Shown here: positions 31,164 through 40,353 of the stretch, one piece after another | Numbering within the stretch: position 1 is the first letter of the stretch | How the letters are laid out: each line of letters starts with the position of its first letter | Source of the DNA: Alphaproteobacteria bacterium 43-37 | GTDB lineage: Bacteria > Pseudomonadota > Alphaproteobacteria > 43-37 | NCBI GenBank assembly: GCA_001897475.1 | Contig: MKSY01000017.1 | Coordinates: 1-64,000 of the forward strand | Reading direction: 5' to 3' | DNA length: 64,000 bases | The notes under the pieces: model-generated | Seen by the model: the letters and a program-made list of their open reading frames with translations, nothing else | Databases searched by the model: none | What the model was told of the DNA's origin: nothing | Program-made: the position numbers and the translations under genes

Positions 31164-31433
31164 TTATTCATCTTTCAGTATTTTAAATTTCGCCACATCA
31201 TCAGACATTTTTTTGAGCCTCCCCTCAATCTCAAGCTGGCGCACGTCCTTTTTACTCTCGAAAATTTCTTTCCTACTCAAAAAAGAAAACAACCGATTTA
31301 TGTTAGAAAATAACTTCCCGAAAGTAGTAACCGTTGAATGCAAATGTTCTTCTAATTTTGGATTATCTGGAAAGGAATTGATAGGCTTTGGAACAACAAT
31401 TTCGTGCCTCTTTGTTTTTTTACGTGCTTGCAT
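31164..31433 (-). CDS. Small basic orphan protein
   Basis: 89 residues, no signal or membrane helix, Lys-rich ends (MQARKKTKRHEIV) and a probable coiled coil at about 50-85 (RKEIFESKKDVRQLEIEGRLKKMSDDVAKF). An aggga site precedes the ATG by about 9 bases, which favours a real gene. It lies 110 bases ahead of the Cys-rich orphan gene on the same strand and diverges from hldD. No function can be assigned. Confidence 0.5.
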   Translation of the reverse strand: MQARKKTKRHEIVVPKPINSFPDNPKLEEHLHSTVTTFGKLFSNINRLFSFLSRKEIFESKKDVRQLEIEGRLKKMSDDVAKFKILKDE

Positions 31434-31538
31434 CTTGATTGTTCCCTGATCTATAAATATTTTTATCTTTATTGAATATCATAACTTAAATGCACAGCAA
31501 AGCAATCTGGCTTCTTAAATAAGGAAAAGGAAAACATA

Positions 31539-32525
31539 ATGATTATCATTACAGGTGGTTCTGGGTTCATTGGTTCAAATTTGCTTGCTGAATTTTCCAG
31601 ACAATACAAAGGTGATATTGTGCTGTGCGATATTCTTGGCAATGGGGACAAATGGCGCAATCTTTCAAAACATCGGGTAGATGCCTTTATTTACCCAGAG
31701 CAGTTGCTTCCTTTCATTGAAAATAATCCAAACAAAATTGAGGGCATTTTTCACTTAGGGGCTATCTCCTCAACAACTGAAAAAGACGTCGACCTCATTA
31801 TTAAAAACAATATCCAGCTTTCATCTGAATTATGGCATTTAACCACCCTTCATCAGATCCGATTTATTTATGCTTCATCGGCAGCAACCTATGGTGATGG
31901 TTCAGCCGGTTTTGATGATAAATTTAATGAACCCTATCTATCTCAACTCCGTCCGCTGAATCCATACGGCTGGAGCAAGCACGTTTTTGATCGCTTTGTT
32001 TGGCGTGAAGTTGACATTTACCACAGGAAGCCGCCTCAGTGGGCAGGGTTGAAATTTTTTAATGTTTATGGCCCAAATGAATACCACAAAGATAATCAAA
32101 AGAGCGTTGTAGCTAGTTTATTCCCTCAAATTCAATCCACAGAAAAAGCTAAGCTGTTTAAATCCTACCACCCTAGTTACACAGATGGTGGGCAATTAAG
32201 AGATTTTGTCTATGTAGCAGACTGTGTAAAAATCATGCTCTGGCTGTTTGCAAACCCTCATATTTCAGGCCTTTTTAATGTTGGGACAGGCAAAGCACGG
32301 AGTTTTCAGGATTTAGCGAGCGAAGTATTTAAGGCACTCAATTTGGCACCCAACATTGAATTCATCGATATGCCTGAAACGTTAAAGGACAAATACCAAT
32401 ACTATACCCAAGCCAATATAGACAAACTGCTTGCAGCAGGCTATACGACCCCAATGACTTCTTTGGAAGAAGGCATAAAAGAGTACGTTCAGACCTATTT
32501 AACAAATGATGATCCCTACCAATAA
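31539..32525 (+). CDS. hldD: ADP-glyceromanno-heptose 6-epimerase
   Basis: Last enzyme making ADP-L-glycero-D-manno-heptose for the lipopolysaccharide core. 328 residues of the extended short-chain dehydrogenase type: IITGGSGFIGSNL (NAD loop), FHLGAISSTTEKD, YASSAATYGDG, catalytic YGWSK, FFNVYGPNEYHK and DFVYVADCV. The start is preceded by aaggaaaaggaaaacat. Eight bases separate it from lgt, so it heads a plus-strand operon with lgt, the MidA-like gene and pgeF. Confidence 0.97.
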   Translation: MIIITGGSGFIGSNLLAEFSRQYKGDIVLCDILGNGDKWRNLSKHRVDAFIYPEQLLPFIENNPNKIEGIFHLGAISSTTEKDVDLIIKNNIQLSSELWHLTTLHQIRFIYASSAATYGDGSAGFDDKFNEPYLSQLRPLNPYGWSKHVFDRFVWREVDIYHRKPPQWAGLKFFNVYGPNEYHKDNQKSVVASLFPQIQSTEKAKLFKSYHPSYTDGGQLRDFVYVADCVKIMLWLFANPHISGLFNVGTGKARSFQDLASEVFKALNLAPNIEFIDMPETLKDKYQYYTQANIDKLLAAGYTTPMTSLEEGIKEYVQTYLTNDDPYQ

Positions 32526-32534
32526 GGCTTTAAA

Positions 32535-33332
32535 ATGCTGAGTATCCCATTTCCTGCCATCGATCCAATTGCCCTAAGCATTGGCCCTATTGCCATTCGT
32601 TGGTATGGGATCTCTTATGTATTAGGCATCCTCCTTGGACTGTATTGGATGAAGAAAGTAACCAAAACAGGCCCTGCATTCAAACCTATCACAGCTCAAT
32701 CCATTGACCAATTTCTCTCCCTTGCAATCATTGGAATTGTTGTCGGTGGACGGTTAGGGCATGTTTTTTTCTACACTCCCTCTCTACTTGTTACAGCCCC
32801 ACTCAAAATAGTATATGTTTGGGAGGGAGGAATGTCTTTTCATGGCGGTTTAATTGGGCTTATTTTAGCCACAGCATGGCATTGCAAAAAAAGCAGTACA
32901 TCTTTCTTTGCGTTTGCTGATTTATTAGCCTGCACAGCCCCGATTGGATTATTTTTTGGACGCATTGCCAATTTCATAAATGGCGAACTTTATGGCCGCT
33001 TGACTGATGTCCCTTGGGCAGTCGTTTTCCCCTATGGCGGCCCCGGCACCAGACACCCGAGCCAGATCTATGAAGCACTCCTTGAAGGCGTTGTGCTGTT
33101 CATTGTTATCAATATGGCCTCTAAGAAACCATTTTTCACCAGAAATCCTGGCCGCTTAGGCGGATTGTTTCTTATCAACTATGGTCTAGCAAGATCCTTC
33201 GTTGAACTTTTCAGAGAGCCCGACGTTCACCTTGGCTACTTTTTCTCCTTTTTTACGATGGGCCAGATGCTATCTCTGCCATTGATATTGGCTGGAGCTT
33301 ATTTCCTAACAAGAAAGTCATCACCTGGTTGA
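32535..33332 (+). CDS. lgt: Prolipoprotein diacylglyceryl transferase
   Basis: Inner-membrane enzyme that attaches diacylglycerol to the lipobox Cys of prolipoproteins such as BamD. 265 residues, seven membrane helices. Motifs are IRWYGISYVLGI, GGRLGHVFFY, MSFHGGLIG, the signature GRIANFINGELYGR, RHPSQIYEALLEG and ELFREPD. Its stop overlaps the start of the next gene (TTGA). Confidence 0.97.
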   Translation: MLSIPFPAIDPIALSIGPIAIRWYGISYVLGILLGLYWMKKVTKTGPAFKPITAQSIDQFLSLAIIGIVVGGRLGHVFFYTPSLLVTAPLKIVYVWEGGMSFHGGLIGLILATAWHCKKSSTSFFAFADLLACTAPIGLFFGRIANFINGELYGRLTDVPWAVVFPYGGPGTRHPSQIYEALLEGVVLFIVINMASKKPFFTRNPGRLGGLFLINYGLARSFVELFREPDVHLGYFFSFFTMGQMLSLPLILAGAYFLTRKSSPG

Positions 33333-34381
33333 GCAACTTCAAAGAACATCTACTTAAACATATTCAAAACAGCCGTCCGCTAAAGGTGAGCGAATACATG
33401 CAAACATGCCTTGCGCACCCAGAATATGGATTCTACTCAACCTTAAAATCAGTTAATGAACATTTTACAACATCACCTGAAATCTCACCGTTATTTGGCG
33501 AAGCAATTTCAGCATTTTTCGTAAACTTTTATCAATCTCAGCCCCAACAAAAAGTTAGGCTGATTGAGCTCGGCCCAGGCAATGGCACACTTGCTTTTGA
33601 TATTTTATCCTGTTGGAAAAAATTGACCACCCAAAACCTTTACTATGTTGCCGTGGAGAGCAGCCCTTCACTCACCAAAATTCAACAGACGAAACTTCAA
33701 CCCTTTGCACAATCTTGTCACTGGGTCAGGTCAGTAAAGGAGCTAGACCAACAAACAGACTCCTCCTTCGTCAATTTCATCATTGCCAATGAGTTTTTTG
33801 ACGCCTTGCCCATCCGGCAATTTTTCAAAACCAACGACCAGTGGTTTGAACGAGTGGTTACAACCTGCAGAACAGATCTTGTCTTTGATTCTATCCCTTT
33901 CAAAAACTCAACTCAAATAGCTTTTCCTGAATCAGCAAATTTTTATGAAATCTGCGAAGATTCCATTGAAATCATGAAAGATATTTCCGCCTTAATGATC
34001 AAGAGCCCTTCGATTTGTCTCATTATTGATTATGGATACGAAACACACACAGACTATAAAGATACGCTGCAGGCTATCCGGCATCATACATACTGCGACC
34101 CCTTAGCCCACCCTGGTGATTCAGACCTAACAGCACATGTTGACTTTGGCCAACTTAAATCCGTCACCTCCCAACAAATCTTAGCCTTAAAGCTGATGAC
34201 ACAAAGAGATTTTTTACTTTCATGTGGTATAAAATCAAGATTAGACAGATTGCATAAAACTTTGGACCATACTAATTTTAGCGCTCTCGAACTTGGCTTA
34301 AATAGATTGATATCAACATCTGAAATGGGCACATTGTTTAAGGTTCAAATTTTCGTAGCATCAGGGATGGACTCAAAATGA
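33329..34381 (+). CDS. MidA/NDUFAF7-family SAM methyltransferase
   Basis: 350 residues of the DUF185 family. The mitochondrial member methylates an Arg in complex I. The class I SAM site is visible as LIELGPGNGTLAFDIL. Other family blocks are PLKVSEYMQTCLAHPEYGFYST and FTTSPEISPLFGEAIS at the N terminus, IANEFFDALPIRQF, LIIDYGYE, and LTAHVDFGQL near the C terminus. The start appears to be TTG at 33329 overlapping the lgt stop, with no better candidate. Position between lgt and pgeF is conserved in alphaproteobacteria. The bacterial target is inferred, not shown. Confidence 0.9.
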   Translation: MSNFKEHLLKHIQNSRPLKVSEYMQTCLAHPEYGFYSTLKSVNEHFTTSPEISPLFGEAISAFFVNFYQSQPQQKVRLIELGPGNGTLAFDILSCWKKLTTQNLYYVAVESSPSLTKIQQTKLQPFAQSCHWVRSVKELDQQTDSSFVNFIIANEFFDALPIRQFFKTNDQWFERVVTTCRTDLVFDSIPFKNSTQIAFPESANFYEICEDSIEIMKDISALMIKSPSICLIIDYGYETHTDYKDTLQAIRHHTYCDPLAHPGDSDLTAHVDFGQLKSVTSQQILALKLMTQRDFLLSCGIKSRLDRLHKTLDHTNFSALELGLNRLISTSEMGTLFKVQIFVASGMDSK

Positions 34382-35172
34382 ACACACAGGTAAATCAAAA
34401 TCCCCTTATCTCCTTTCAATCAAGCTTGCTCCACTCTCCTCATACTCAACATTTCTTTTTTGGAAGACATGCTGGCGTAAGCCAAGAAAATTTTTCATCT
34501 CTCAACTGCAGCGCAGATAAAGGAGATGAACCTGCCAATGTCGCAGAAAATAGAAGGCGTGTTATCCATGCTTTCGCTCCTGAGCCCAAAACCTTATGCA
34601 TTAACCACCAGGTGCACAGCTCTATCGTAACCACGGTTGATGACCCTGATTTTACCCCCAATGATGCAGATGGGCTGGTTACCAAGTTGCCTTATATGGC
34701 ATTAGGCATTCTAACAGCTGATTGCGCTCCTATCCTTTTTTATTGTCAAAAATCTCAAGTCATAGGTGCATGCCATGCAGGCTGGAAAGGAGCTTTTGGC
34801 GGTGTTATTGAAAACACTGTGGAAGCAATGACAAAGCTTGGAGCCATCCCTAGTCATATCCACGCGGCTGTTGGCCCTTGCATTGACCAAAAATCATATG
34901 AAGTTAGTGATGATTTCTATGATCAGTTTATGAATAAAGACTCTCTTAATAGTCGCTTCTTTATTCTTGCACAAACCCACGGTAAGCATCTATTTTCCTT
35001 GCGTGAATTCGTCACATCACAACTAGAGAAAACCAAGGTTAACCATATTGATCATGTTCAACATGATACCTATAAAGAAGAGGCTTTTTTCTTTAGCTTT
35101 CGCCGCCAAACCCACCTTTCTCAAAAAACAAGAGGCGATCAAATAAGCGTGATCATGCTGAATCATGTGTGA
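34378..35172 (+). CDS. pgeF: Purine nucleoside phosphorylase/polyphenol oxidase family (YfiH/LACC1)
   Basis: 264-residue copper/zinc laccase-domain protein. Known members phosphorolyse adenosine and inosine or deaminate adenosine, and correct misincorporation in peptidoglycan. The metal ligands are visible: His in NHQVHSS, Cys in LTADCAPIL and His in GACHAGWKGAFGG. GPCIDQKSYEV follows. The start overlaps the previous stop by four bases (ATGA). It is the last gene of hldD-lgt-MidA-pgeF. Confidence 0.92.
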   Translation: MNTQVNQNPLISFQSSLLHSPHTQHFFFGRHAGVSQENFSSLNCSADKGDEPANVAENRRRVIHAFAPEPKTLCINHQVHSSIVTTVDDPDFTPNDADGLVTKLPYMALGILTADCAPILFYCQKSQVIGACHAGWKGAFGGVIENTVEAMTKLGAIPSHIHAAVGPCIDQKSYEVSDDFYDQFMNKDSLNSRFFILAQTHGKHLFSLREFVTSQLEKTKVNHIDHVQHDTYKEEAFFFSFRRQTHLSQKTRGDQISVIMLNHV

Positions 35173-35272
35173 ATCATGCAACTGACCTAGCCATAAGAAT
35201 CAGCCTATACTTAAGGCGAAAAATATGTATTATTAGTCTGAATTTTTTGAATTTAAGACTGCAAGGATACCT

Positions 35273-35890
35273 ATGAGTGACAGCTTCGAAAATTATATTG
35301 CTATTGCAGACGGGATACATGGTTTGTTAGCCGGCCATGGCGAAGTCATTTTACATGATCTAAACAGCTGGAAAATAGCTTACATCAAAGGAAGTTTGAC
35401 GCAGCAGAATGCTGGATCACCTTCACTTATTGATGACCTTGGCAAGCTAGATACGAACGATCAAGGCATCATCACGTCCCACGTCATGACGCGCACAGGA
35501 AAACGACTCAAATCAATCACCATTTTACTCAAAGACACCCTGGGTGAACCTTTTGGCGCTATGACCATCCATATGGATATCAGCATGCTGGAGGATGCAA
35601 AGCACTGGCTTGAGACACTCATTTCGCTTCCGCAACTATCATCTCAATCTGCTACGCACTCCGACTGGGAAAAAACCATTCAAGATACCATTATTCATTA
35701 TGTCCAAGAGCATGGGCTATCTCTTGTTTTGCTGACACAAAAGCATAAGCGTGACATCATTGAGCACATGTTTCACAAAGGGATGTTTAACGTAAGGAAA
35801 TCTCAGCTTATTGTTGCAAGTATTTTAAAAATTGGTCGCGCAACTGTTTTTAAATACTTAAAAACACTTAAATCAGGACAATCACTCTAG
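35273..35890 (+). CDS. YheO-like PAS/HTH transcription regulator
   Basis: 205 residues. The N-terminal half (1-115) is the YheO-type PAS domain, beginning FENYIAIADGIHGLLAGHGEVILHDL and containing FGAMTIHMDIS. The C-terminal 60 residues (VRKSQLIVASILKIGRATVFKYLKTLK) are the matching helix-turn-helix. Relatives such as DauR sense small nitrogenous ligands. It ends 8 bases from the convergent nucleoside hydrolase and follows pgeF after a 100-base gap. Control of either purine-salvage neighbour is possible but unproven. ATG follows aaggatacct. Confidence 0.87.
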   Translation: MSDSFENYIAIADGIHGLLAGHGEVILHDLNSWKIAYIKGSLTQQNAGSPSLIDDLGKLDTNDQGIITSHVMTRTGKRLKSITILLKDTLGEPFGAMTIHMDISMLEDAKHWLETLISLPQLSSQSATHSDWEKTIQDTIIHYVQEHGLSLVLLTQKHKRDIIEHMFHKGMFNVRKSQLIVASILKIGRATVFKYLKTLKSGQSL

Positions 35891-35898
35891 ATAAGCAA

Positions 35899-36840
35899 CT
35901 AATGCTTATAACGTTCAATCAAACTCATCACCACCTCCAAGAACCCTTGTGTGTTGATGCTATCCGCCACAAAAACATTAGCAGGCGATTGCTGCCAATT
36001 GTGCCAATCCACAACCGTTTGTCCTGAGGTTGCGGGTGAGCCAATTTCAACAAACATCGGGCAATGCCGCCCCGTAACAAGACTGCGATCGAATAAAAAC
36101 GCAATGACACATGGATCGTGCAAAAAGCACCCACCAAAACCATATCTCTTTTTTTCAATTTCAAAAGTTGCGCGCAACATTTCCGTCATAAATTTTGCTG
36201 GAACGTTATTAATCAACCCTAAACGCTCAAAATAATCTTCCGTCATCAAAGCGTCATGGGTCACATCCAAACCAATCATGGCGATATTCAGGCCTGATGT
36301 AACCACGACTTGAGCCGCATGAGGATCATTAAAAATATTAAATTCAGCATAGCCTCCTGGAACATTCCCACCTCTCATAGCACCCCCCATAAAAACAATT
36401 TCATGGATGTTCTTCTTGATAGATGGGTCTTTAACAAGAGCCATGGCGATGTTGGTCAATGGGCCAATCGGCACTAATGTCACTGGCTCAGGATGGGATT
36501 TAATCGCATCAATAATAAAGTCAACGCCATGCTTTGCTTCTGCCTGCCGATTTGGTTCAGGCAATACGACGCCGCCTAAACCATCCAACCCATGGACGTA
36601 GTCTGCATCCATTATCCCAGGCTTCACTAGAGGCCTTGAGCAACCTTTGTATACTTTTATATCAGATTCGACCAGCTCTAGGACTTTAAGAGCATTTTGG
36701 GTAACAAGCTCAAGTGAAACATTTCCACCAACCGTTGTCACACCCAAAACATTGAAAACTTCCGGCGCTGCCACCGCCATCATCAACGCAACGGCATCAT
36801 CTGTACCTGGATCACAATCTATTATAATTGGTATGGCCAT
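35899..36840 (-). CDS. Inosine/uridine-preferring nucleoside hydrolase
   Basis: Cleaves ribonucleosides to base and ribose. 313 residues with the signature IIIDCDPGTDDAVALMMA (calcium-binding Asp cluster), GVTTVGGNVSL, HGLDGLGG, VTLVPIGPLTNIA, VFMGGAMRGGNVPGGYAEFNIFNDPHAA and a C-terminal LHDPCVIAF. The specificity type (Ura/Ino/Cyd) is uncertain. A ggag site precedes the ATG. It is divergent from the amino-acid dehydrogenase across 111 bases that hold an inverted repeat GATAT/ATATC (36894-36907). Confidence 0.94.
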   Translation of the reverse strand: MAIPIIIDCDPGTDDAVALMMAVAAPEVFNVLGVTTVGGNVSLELVTQNALKVLELVESDIKVYKGCSRPLVKPGIMDADYVHGLDGLGGVVLPEPNRQAEAKHGVDFIIDAIKSHPEPVTLVPIGPLTNIAMALVKDPSIKKNIHEIVFMGGAMRGGNVPGGYAEFNIFNDPHAAQVVVTSGLNIAMIGLDVTHDALMTEDYFERLGLINNVPAKFMTEMLRATFEIEKKRYGFGGCFLHDPCVIAFLFDRSLVTGRHCPMFVEIGSPATSGQTVVDWHNWQQSPANVFVADSINTQGFLEVVMSLIERYKH

Positions 36841-36951
36841 AACATTTCTCCAAATTTGTCTTTACAAGGAGCCCCCTTAGTGGTTATCAGATTGATATCA
36901 TAATATCGGATAATTTGCAAAATCAACTTATCCTTCAAAGGGACAACAAGA

Positions 36952-38019
36952 GTGACCAATATTTCAATTTTTTCGCACCCTGATTTTAATCAACACGAAA
37001 GAATTTTAGGTTTTTATGATGCCACCAGCGGCACCAAAGGCATTATTGCCATCCACAATACATTTCGTGGACCAGCGTTAGGTGGTTGTCGTATTTGGCC
37101 ATATGTGAATGAAGCTGAAGCATTCAAAGATGCCCTTAGACTCTCTCGTGGCATGACTTATAAAGCTGCTCTTGCCAACCTCAATTTGGGAGGCGGAAAA
37201 GCTGTCATTATCGCCAACCCTAAAACAGATAAAAATCCACAGCTTTTTAAAGCATTAGCTGAAGCTGTTAATGATCTTCGAGGCAAATATATTACAGCAG
37301 AAGATGTTGGCACATCTGTTGCTGACATGACGATCGTTAAACAGCACACGGATTTTGTCGTAGGGCTTCCCGTTAAACCCGATCAAGATGATGGTGACCC
37401 TTCTCCATATACAGCTTATGGCGTTTATCAGGGCTTAAAGGCTTCAGTTAAGCATCGTTTTCATCATGACTCAGTAAATAACTTAACCGTTGCTGTACAA
37501 GGCCTTGGCAGCGTTGGGTTTAAATTGTGCAAACTCCTCCATGAGAATGGTGCAAAGTTGATCGTGACTGACATTGATGAGAATAATGTCAAGCGCGCTG
37601 TTGATGAACTTCAAGCAAAAGCGGCTCAACCTGATGAAATATACAGCGTTAAGGCAGACGTTTTTGCGCCCTGCGCCCTTGGCGGCATTATAAACGATGA
37701 TACGCTTCCGCAGCTTAAAGTTGGCGTCATAGCCGGAGGAGCAAACAACCAACTCTTTTCCCCTTTGCATGCGGAACGTTTAAAAGAGAAAAATATCCTC
37801 TATGCACCTGATTATGCCATTAATGCCGGCGGCTTAATTAAAGTGACCTATGAAGGACAAGATTTCACCAAAAAAGATGTTCTCAGGCACGTTAAGCAAA
37901 TCTACACAACAATGCTTGAAGTTTTCGAAGAGGCTGACAAAGCCAAGATTTTACCTAACCAAGCAGCCGATCGCATTGCGGAAAAAAGGTTCGGTTACAA
38001 TAAAGGCCCTCAGCATTAG
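36952..38019 (+). CDS. Leucine/valine/phenylalanine dehydrogenase
   Basis: NAD-dependent oxidative deamination of branched-chain or aromatic amino acids. 355 residues of the Glu/Leu/Phe/Val superfamily: GPALGGCRIWPY, MTYKAALANLNLGGGKAVI (catalytic Lys residues), YITAEDVGTSVADM, VAVQGLGSVGFKL (NAD loop), APCALGGIINDDT, IAGGANNQL and YAPDYAINAGGLI. Length fits leucine dehydrogenase. The GTG start at 36952 has aaaggga about 10 bases upstream. It would feed carbon skeletons to the TCA enzymes encoded in the window. Confidence 0.93.
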   Translation: MTNISIFSHPDFNQHERILGFYDATSGTKGIIAIHNTFRGPALGGCRIWPYVNEAEAFKDALRLSRGMTYKAALANLNLGGGKAVIIANPKTDKNPQLFKALAEAVNDLRGKYITAEDVGTSVADMTIVKQHTDFVVGLPVKPDQDDGDPSPYTAYGVYQGLKASVKHRFHHDSVNNLTVAVQGLGSVGFKLCKLLHENGAKLIVTDIDENNVKRAVDELQAKAAQPDEIYSVKADVFAPCALGGIINDDTLPQLKVGVIAGGANNQLFSPLHAERLKEKNILYAPDYAINAGGLIKVTYEGQDFTKKDVLRHVKQIYTTMLEVFEEADKAKILPNQAADRIAEKRFGYNKGPQH

Positions 38020-38052
38020 ACGGAAAGTTTGTGTGCAAGTGGCGAAAAAAAC

Positions 38053-39510
38053 TTAAACCATATCCTCCGGGCGGACCCAGCGGTCAAACTCTTCTTCCGT
38101 CAAAAGACCTAAGGCAAGAGCGGCCTCTTTAAGGGTCGTGCCATCGTGATGTGCTTTCTTGGCAGCTTTTGCAGCATTATCATAGCCAATGTGAGGATTC
38201 AAAGCAGTCACCAACATAAGAGACTCGTTCAAAAGTTTTTCTATCCGTGCCAAATTTGGCTTAATCCCAACCACACAATTATCAGCAAAGCTATTAATTG
38301 CATCGGCCAAGAGGCGAATAGATTGCAAAACATTAAAAGCAATCACTGGCTTAAAGACATTTAGTTCCATATGGCCGTTAGACCCGCTCACCGTCACGCA
38401 GACATGGTTTCCCATCACCTGCGCCGCCACCATCGTCATGGCTTCAGCCTGGGTTGGGTTAACTTTACCAGGCATAATGGAAGATCCCGGCTCATTTTCT
38501 GGCAACAAAATTTCCCCAATGCCACAGCGTGGACCTGAACCCAGCAGACGAATGTCATTGGCGATTTTCATAAGAGCAGCGGCCATTGTGTTCAATGAAC
38601 CTGAAAATTGCACAAGGGCATCGTGGCAGGCTAAAGCCTCAAATTTATTTGGTGCCGAGCAAAAAGGCAGCCCTGTAAGCGCACTCACCTCAGCTGCAAA
38701 TTTTTGTGGGAAATCTGGGTGCGTATTAAGCCCCGTTCCCACCGCCGTTCCACCTTGGGCCAGCGCGTATACATCTTTAAGTGAGCGCTCGATCCATTCG
38801 ATGCAAGCCTTCATTTGTTGAGTATAGCCTGAAAACTCCTGCCCCAACCGCAACGGCGTAGCATCCTGCAAATGTGTCCGACCAATCTTGATGATGTTCA
38901 TGAACTCATCTTGCTTCTGCTTCAAAGCATTGTGAAGATGATGACAGGCGGGCAACAGTCGCCCCTGGGCCTCTATGGCACAAGCAATGTGCATGACTGT
39001 GGGAAACGTATCGTTGGAAGATTGCCCCATGTTTACATGATCATTCGGATGCACAGGCCTCTTACTACCAATCTGGCCTCCCAGCATTTCGATCGCTCGA
39101 TTTGCAATGACCTCGTTAGCATTCATGTTGCTCTGGGTACCCGACCCTGTTTGCCAAACGACAAGAGGGAAATGGTCGTCTAATTTCCCTCTAGCGACCT
39201 CATCAGCAGCCTGAACAATAGCATTGCCTATCTCAGCGTTTAGCAAACCCACAGCCATATTAGCGCTTGCTGCAGCCCTCTTTTGAATACCAAAGGCACA
39301 AAGAAGAGCTTTAGGCATTTTTTCTTCGCCAATTCGAAAATTTTCTTTTGACCGCTGAGTCTGCGCACCCCAATAGCGAGTTTTTTCGACCCACATGTCT
39401 CCCATTGAATCTGTTTCTAAGCGATGTGTCTGTTCGGTTGGCATTTGAGGTTTTGATTCATCACTCTCAATCAACACACCAACATATTCGGAAAATACTT
39501 GATTTGACAT
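38053..39510 (-). CDS. fumC: Fumarate hydratase class II
   Basis: Hydrates fumarate to malate. 485 residues, slightly longer than the usual 460-470. Motifs are [47 protein letters not shown] (catalytic His), [27 protein letters not shown] and the signature [16 protein letters not shown] (catalytic Ser loop). The first 22 residues ([22 protein letters not shown]) lie outside the family core. The ATG at 39444 ([15 protein letters not shown]) would match relatives better, but neither start has a strong ribosome-binding site. Confidence 0.96.
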   Translation of the reverse strand: MSNQVFSEYVGVLIESDESKPQMPTEQTHRLETDSMGDMWVEKTRYWGAQTQRSKENFRIGEEKMPKALLCAFGIQKRAAASANMAVGLLNAEIGNAIVQAADEVARGKLDDHFPLVVWQTGSGTQSNMNANEVIANRAIEMLGGQIGSKRPVHPNDHVNMGQSSNDTFPTVMHIACAIEAQGRLLPACHHLHNALKQKQDEFMNIIKIGRTHLQDATPLRLGQEFSGYTQQMKACIEWIERSLKDVYALAQGGTAVGTGLNTHPDFPQKFAAEVSALTGLPFCSAPNKFEALACHDALVQFSGSLNTMAAALMKIANDIRLLGSGPRCGIGEILLPENEPGSSIMPGKVNPTQAEAMTMVAAQVMGNHVCVTVSGSNGHMELNVFKPVIAFNVLQSIRLLADAINSFADNCVVGIKPNLARIEKLLNESLMLVTALNPHIGYDNAAKAAKKAHHDGTTLKEAALALGLLTEEEFDRWVRPEDMV

Positions 39511-39730
39511 TCGGCTGCCTGCAAAGAAAAAATGTTAAAATGAAGATAACACCTTATGACATAATTCTTAGGCATTGTCATCAGCCTAACACGTTTGTTG
39601 CTCACAAAATTCAAGAACTTGCCAATTATTTGATATTTCATATTTTTAATGAATTATCCTATGATGCAGGCTTGATCGAAATCATTTATTTGTGGCACAT
39701 TAGGGCAACAAAAATAATGAAGTAGGCATC

Positions 39731-40231
39731 GTGAGTTTTGGTTCCCTCACCTTTATGAAAGCAGCACTTGCTCAAGCTGAAGCTGGACTGAAGCTTAAAG
39801 AGGTTCCTGTTGGAGCTGTTGTTGTCTACAAAAATGAGATCATTGCTTTTGCCCATAACGAAGTTATGACCACTCTTGATATCACAGCACACGCCGAAAT
39901 GATTGCCATAAGACGGGCTGCACAGCATCAAGGCTCCCGCATTTTATCTCATTGCGACCTTTACGTGACCTTAGAGCCATGCCCCATGTGCGCAACAGCC
40001 ATAAGCTTTGCCCGCATCCGCCGCCTCTATTATGGTGCGGCAGACACCAAAGGTGGTGGCGTTGACCATGGCCCCCGCATCTTCCACTCACCCAGCTGCC
40101 ACCATGCCCCTGAATATTATGGGGACATTCTCCCATTCCCATCCGAGGATTTATTAAAATCATTTTTCCAAGAAAAACGAACAGAAAAAAAGCAGATTTT
40201 CTCTAAAATTGCAAAATTACGCAGCACGTAA
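39731..40231 (+). CDS. tadA: tRNA-specific adenosine deaminase
   Basis: Deaminates A34 of tRNA-Arg(ACG) to inosine. 166 residues. The zinc/catalytic motifs are TAHAEMIAIR (His and Glu) and LEPCPMCATAI (two Cys). VPVGAVVV and DTKGGGVDHG are also typical. The start is GTG at 39731. The 220-base gap before it, after fumC, is A+T-rich with no convincing gene. Confidence 0.95.
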   Translation: MSFGSLTFMKAALAQAEAGLKLKEVPVGAVVVYKNEIIAFAHNEVMTTLDITAHAEMIAIRRAAQHQGSRILSHCDLYVTLEPCPMCATAISFARIRRLYYGAADTKGGGVDHGPRIFHSPSCHHAPEYYGDILPFPSEDLLKSFFQEKRTEKKQIFSKIAKLRST

Positions 40232-40256
40232 TACCGCCTAATCACTTGTTTTTAAA

Positions 40257-40285
40257 TTGACACAATGATTCAGTAATACTAAAAT
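40257..40285 (+). promoter_or_regulatory. Strong sigma-70-type promoter of methyltransferase gene
   Basis: The -35 box is a perfect TTGACA (40257-40262). Exactly 17 bases later comes TAAAAT (40280-40285). The predicted start is about 40292, some 60 bases before the ATG. It is the closest match to consensus I found in the window. Confidence 0.75.
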
Positions 40286-40290
40286 TTTGA

Positions 40291-40313
40291 AGTATGGTCT
40301 CATGAACCATACT
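40291..40313 (+). promoter_or_regulatory. 23-bp palindrome at predicted transcription start
   Basis: AGTATGGT (40291-40298) and ACCATACT (40306-40313) form a perfect 8-bp inverted repeat around a 7-base centre (ctcatga). It covers the predicted start of the promoter just upstream, the usual place for a repressor operator. It could instead form a 5' hairpin in the mRNA. Confidence 0.6.
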
Positions 40314-40353
40314 CTAAAGTTTCAAATTTCTAACTTTGCAAAAAAAAGAAACT

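Noticed and set aside
39541-39725. Possible 61-codon gene just before tadA
   Set aside because: A+T-rich stretch with no ribosome-binding site, no recognisable domain, and the frame continues through the fumC start region as a shadow; not enough support.
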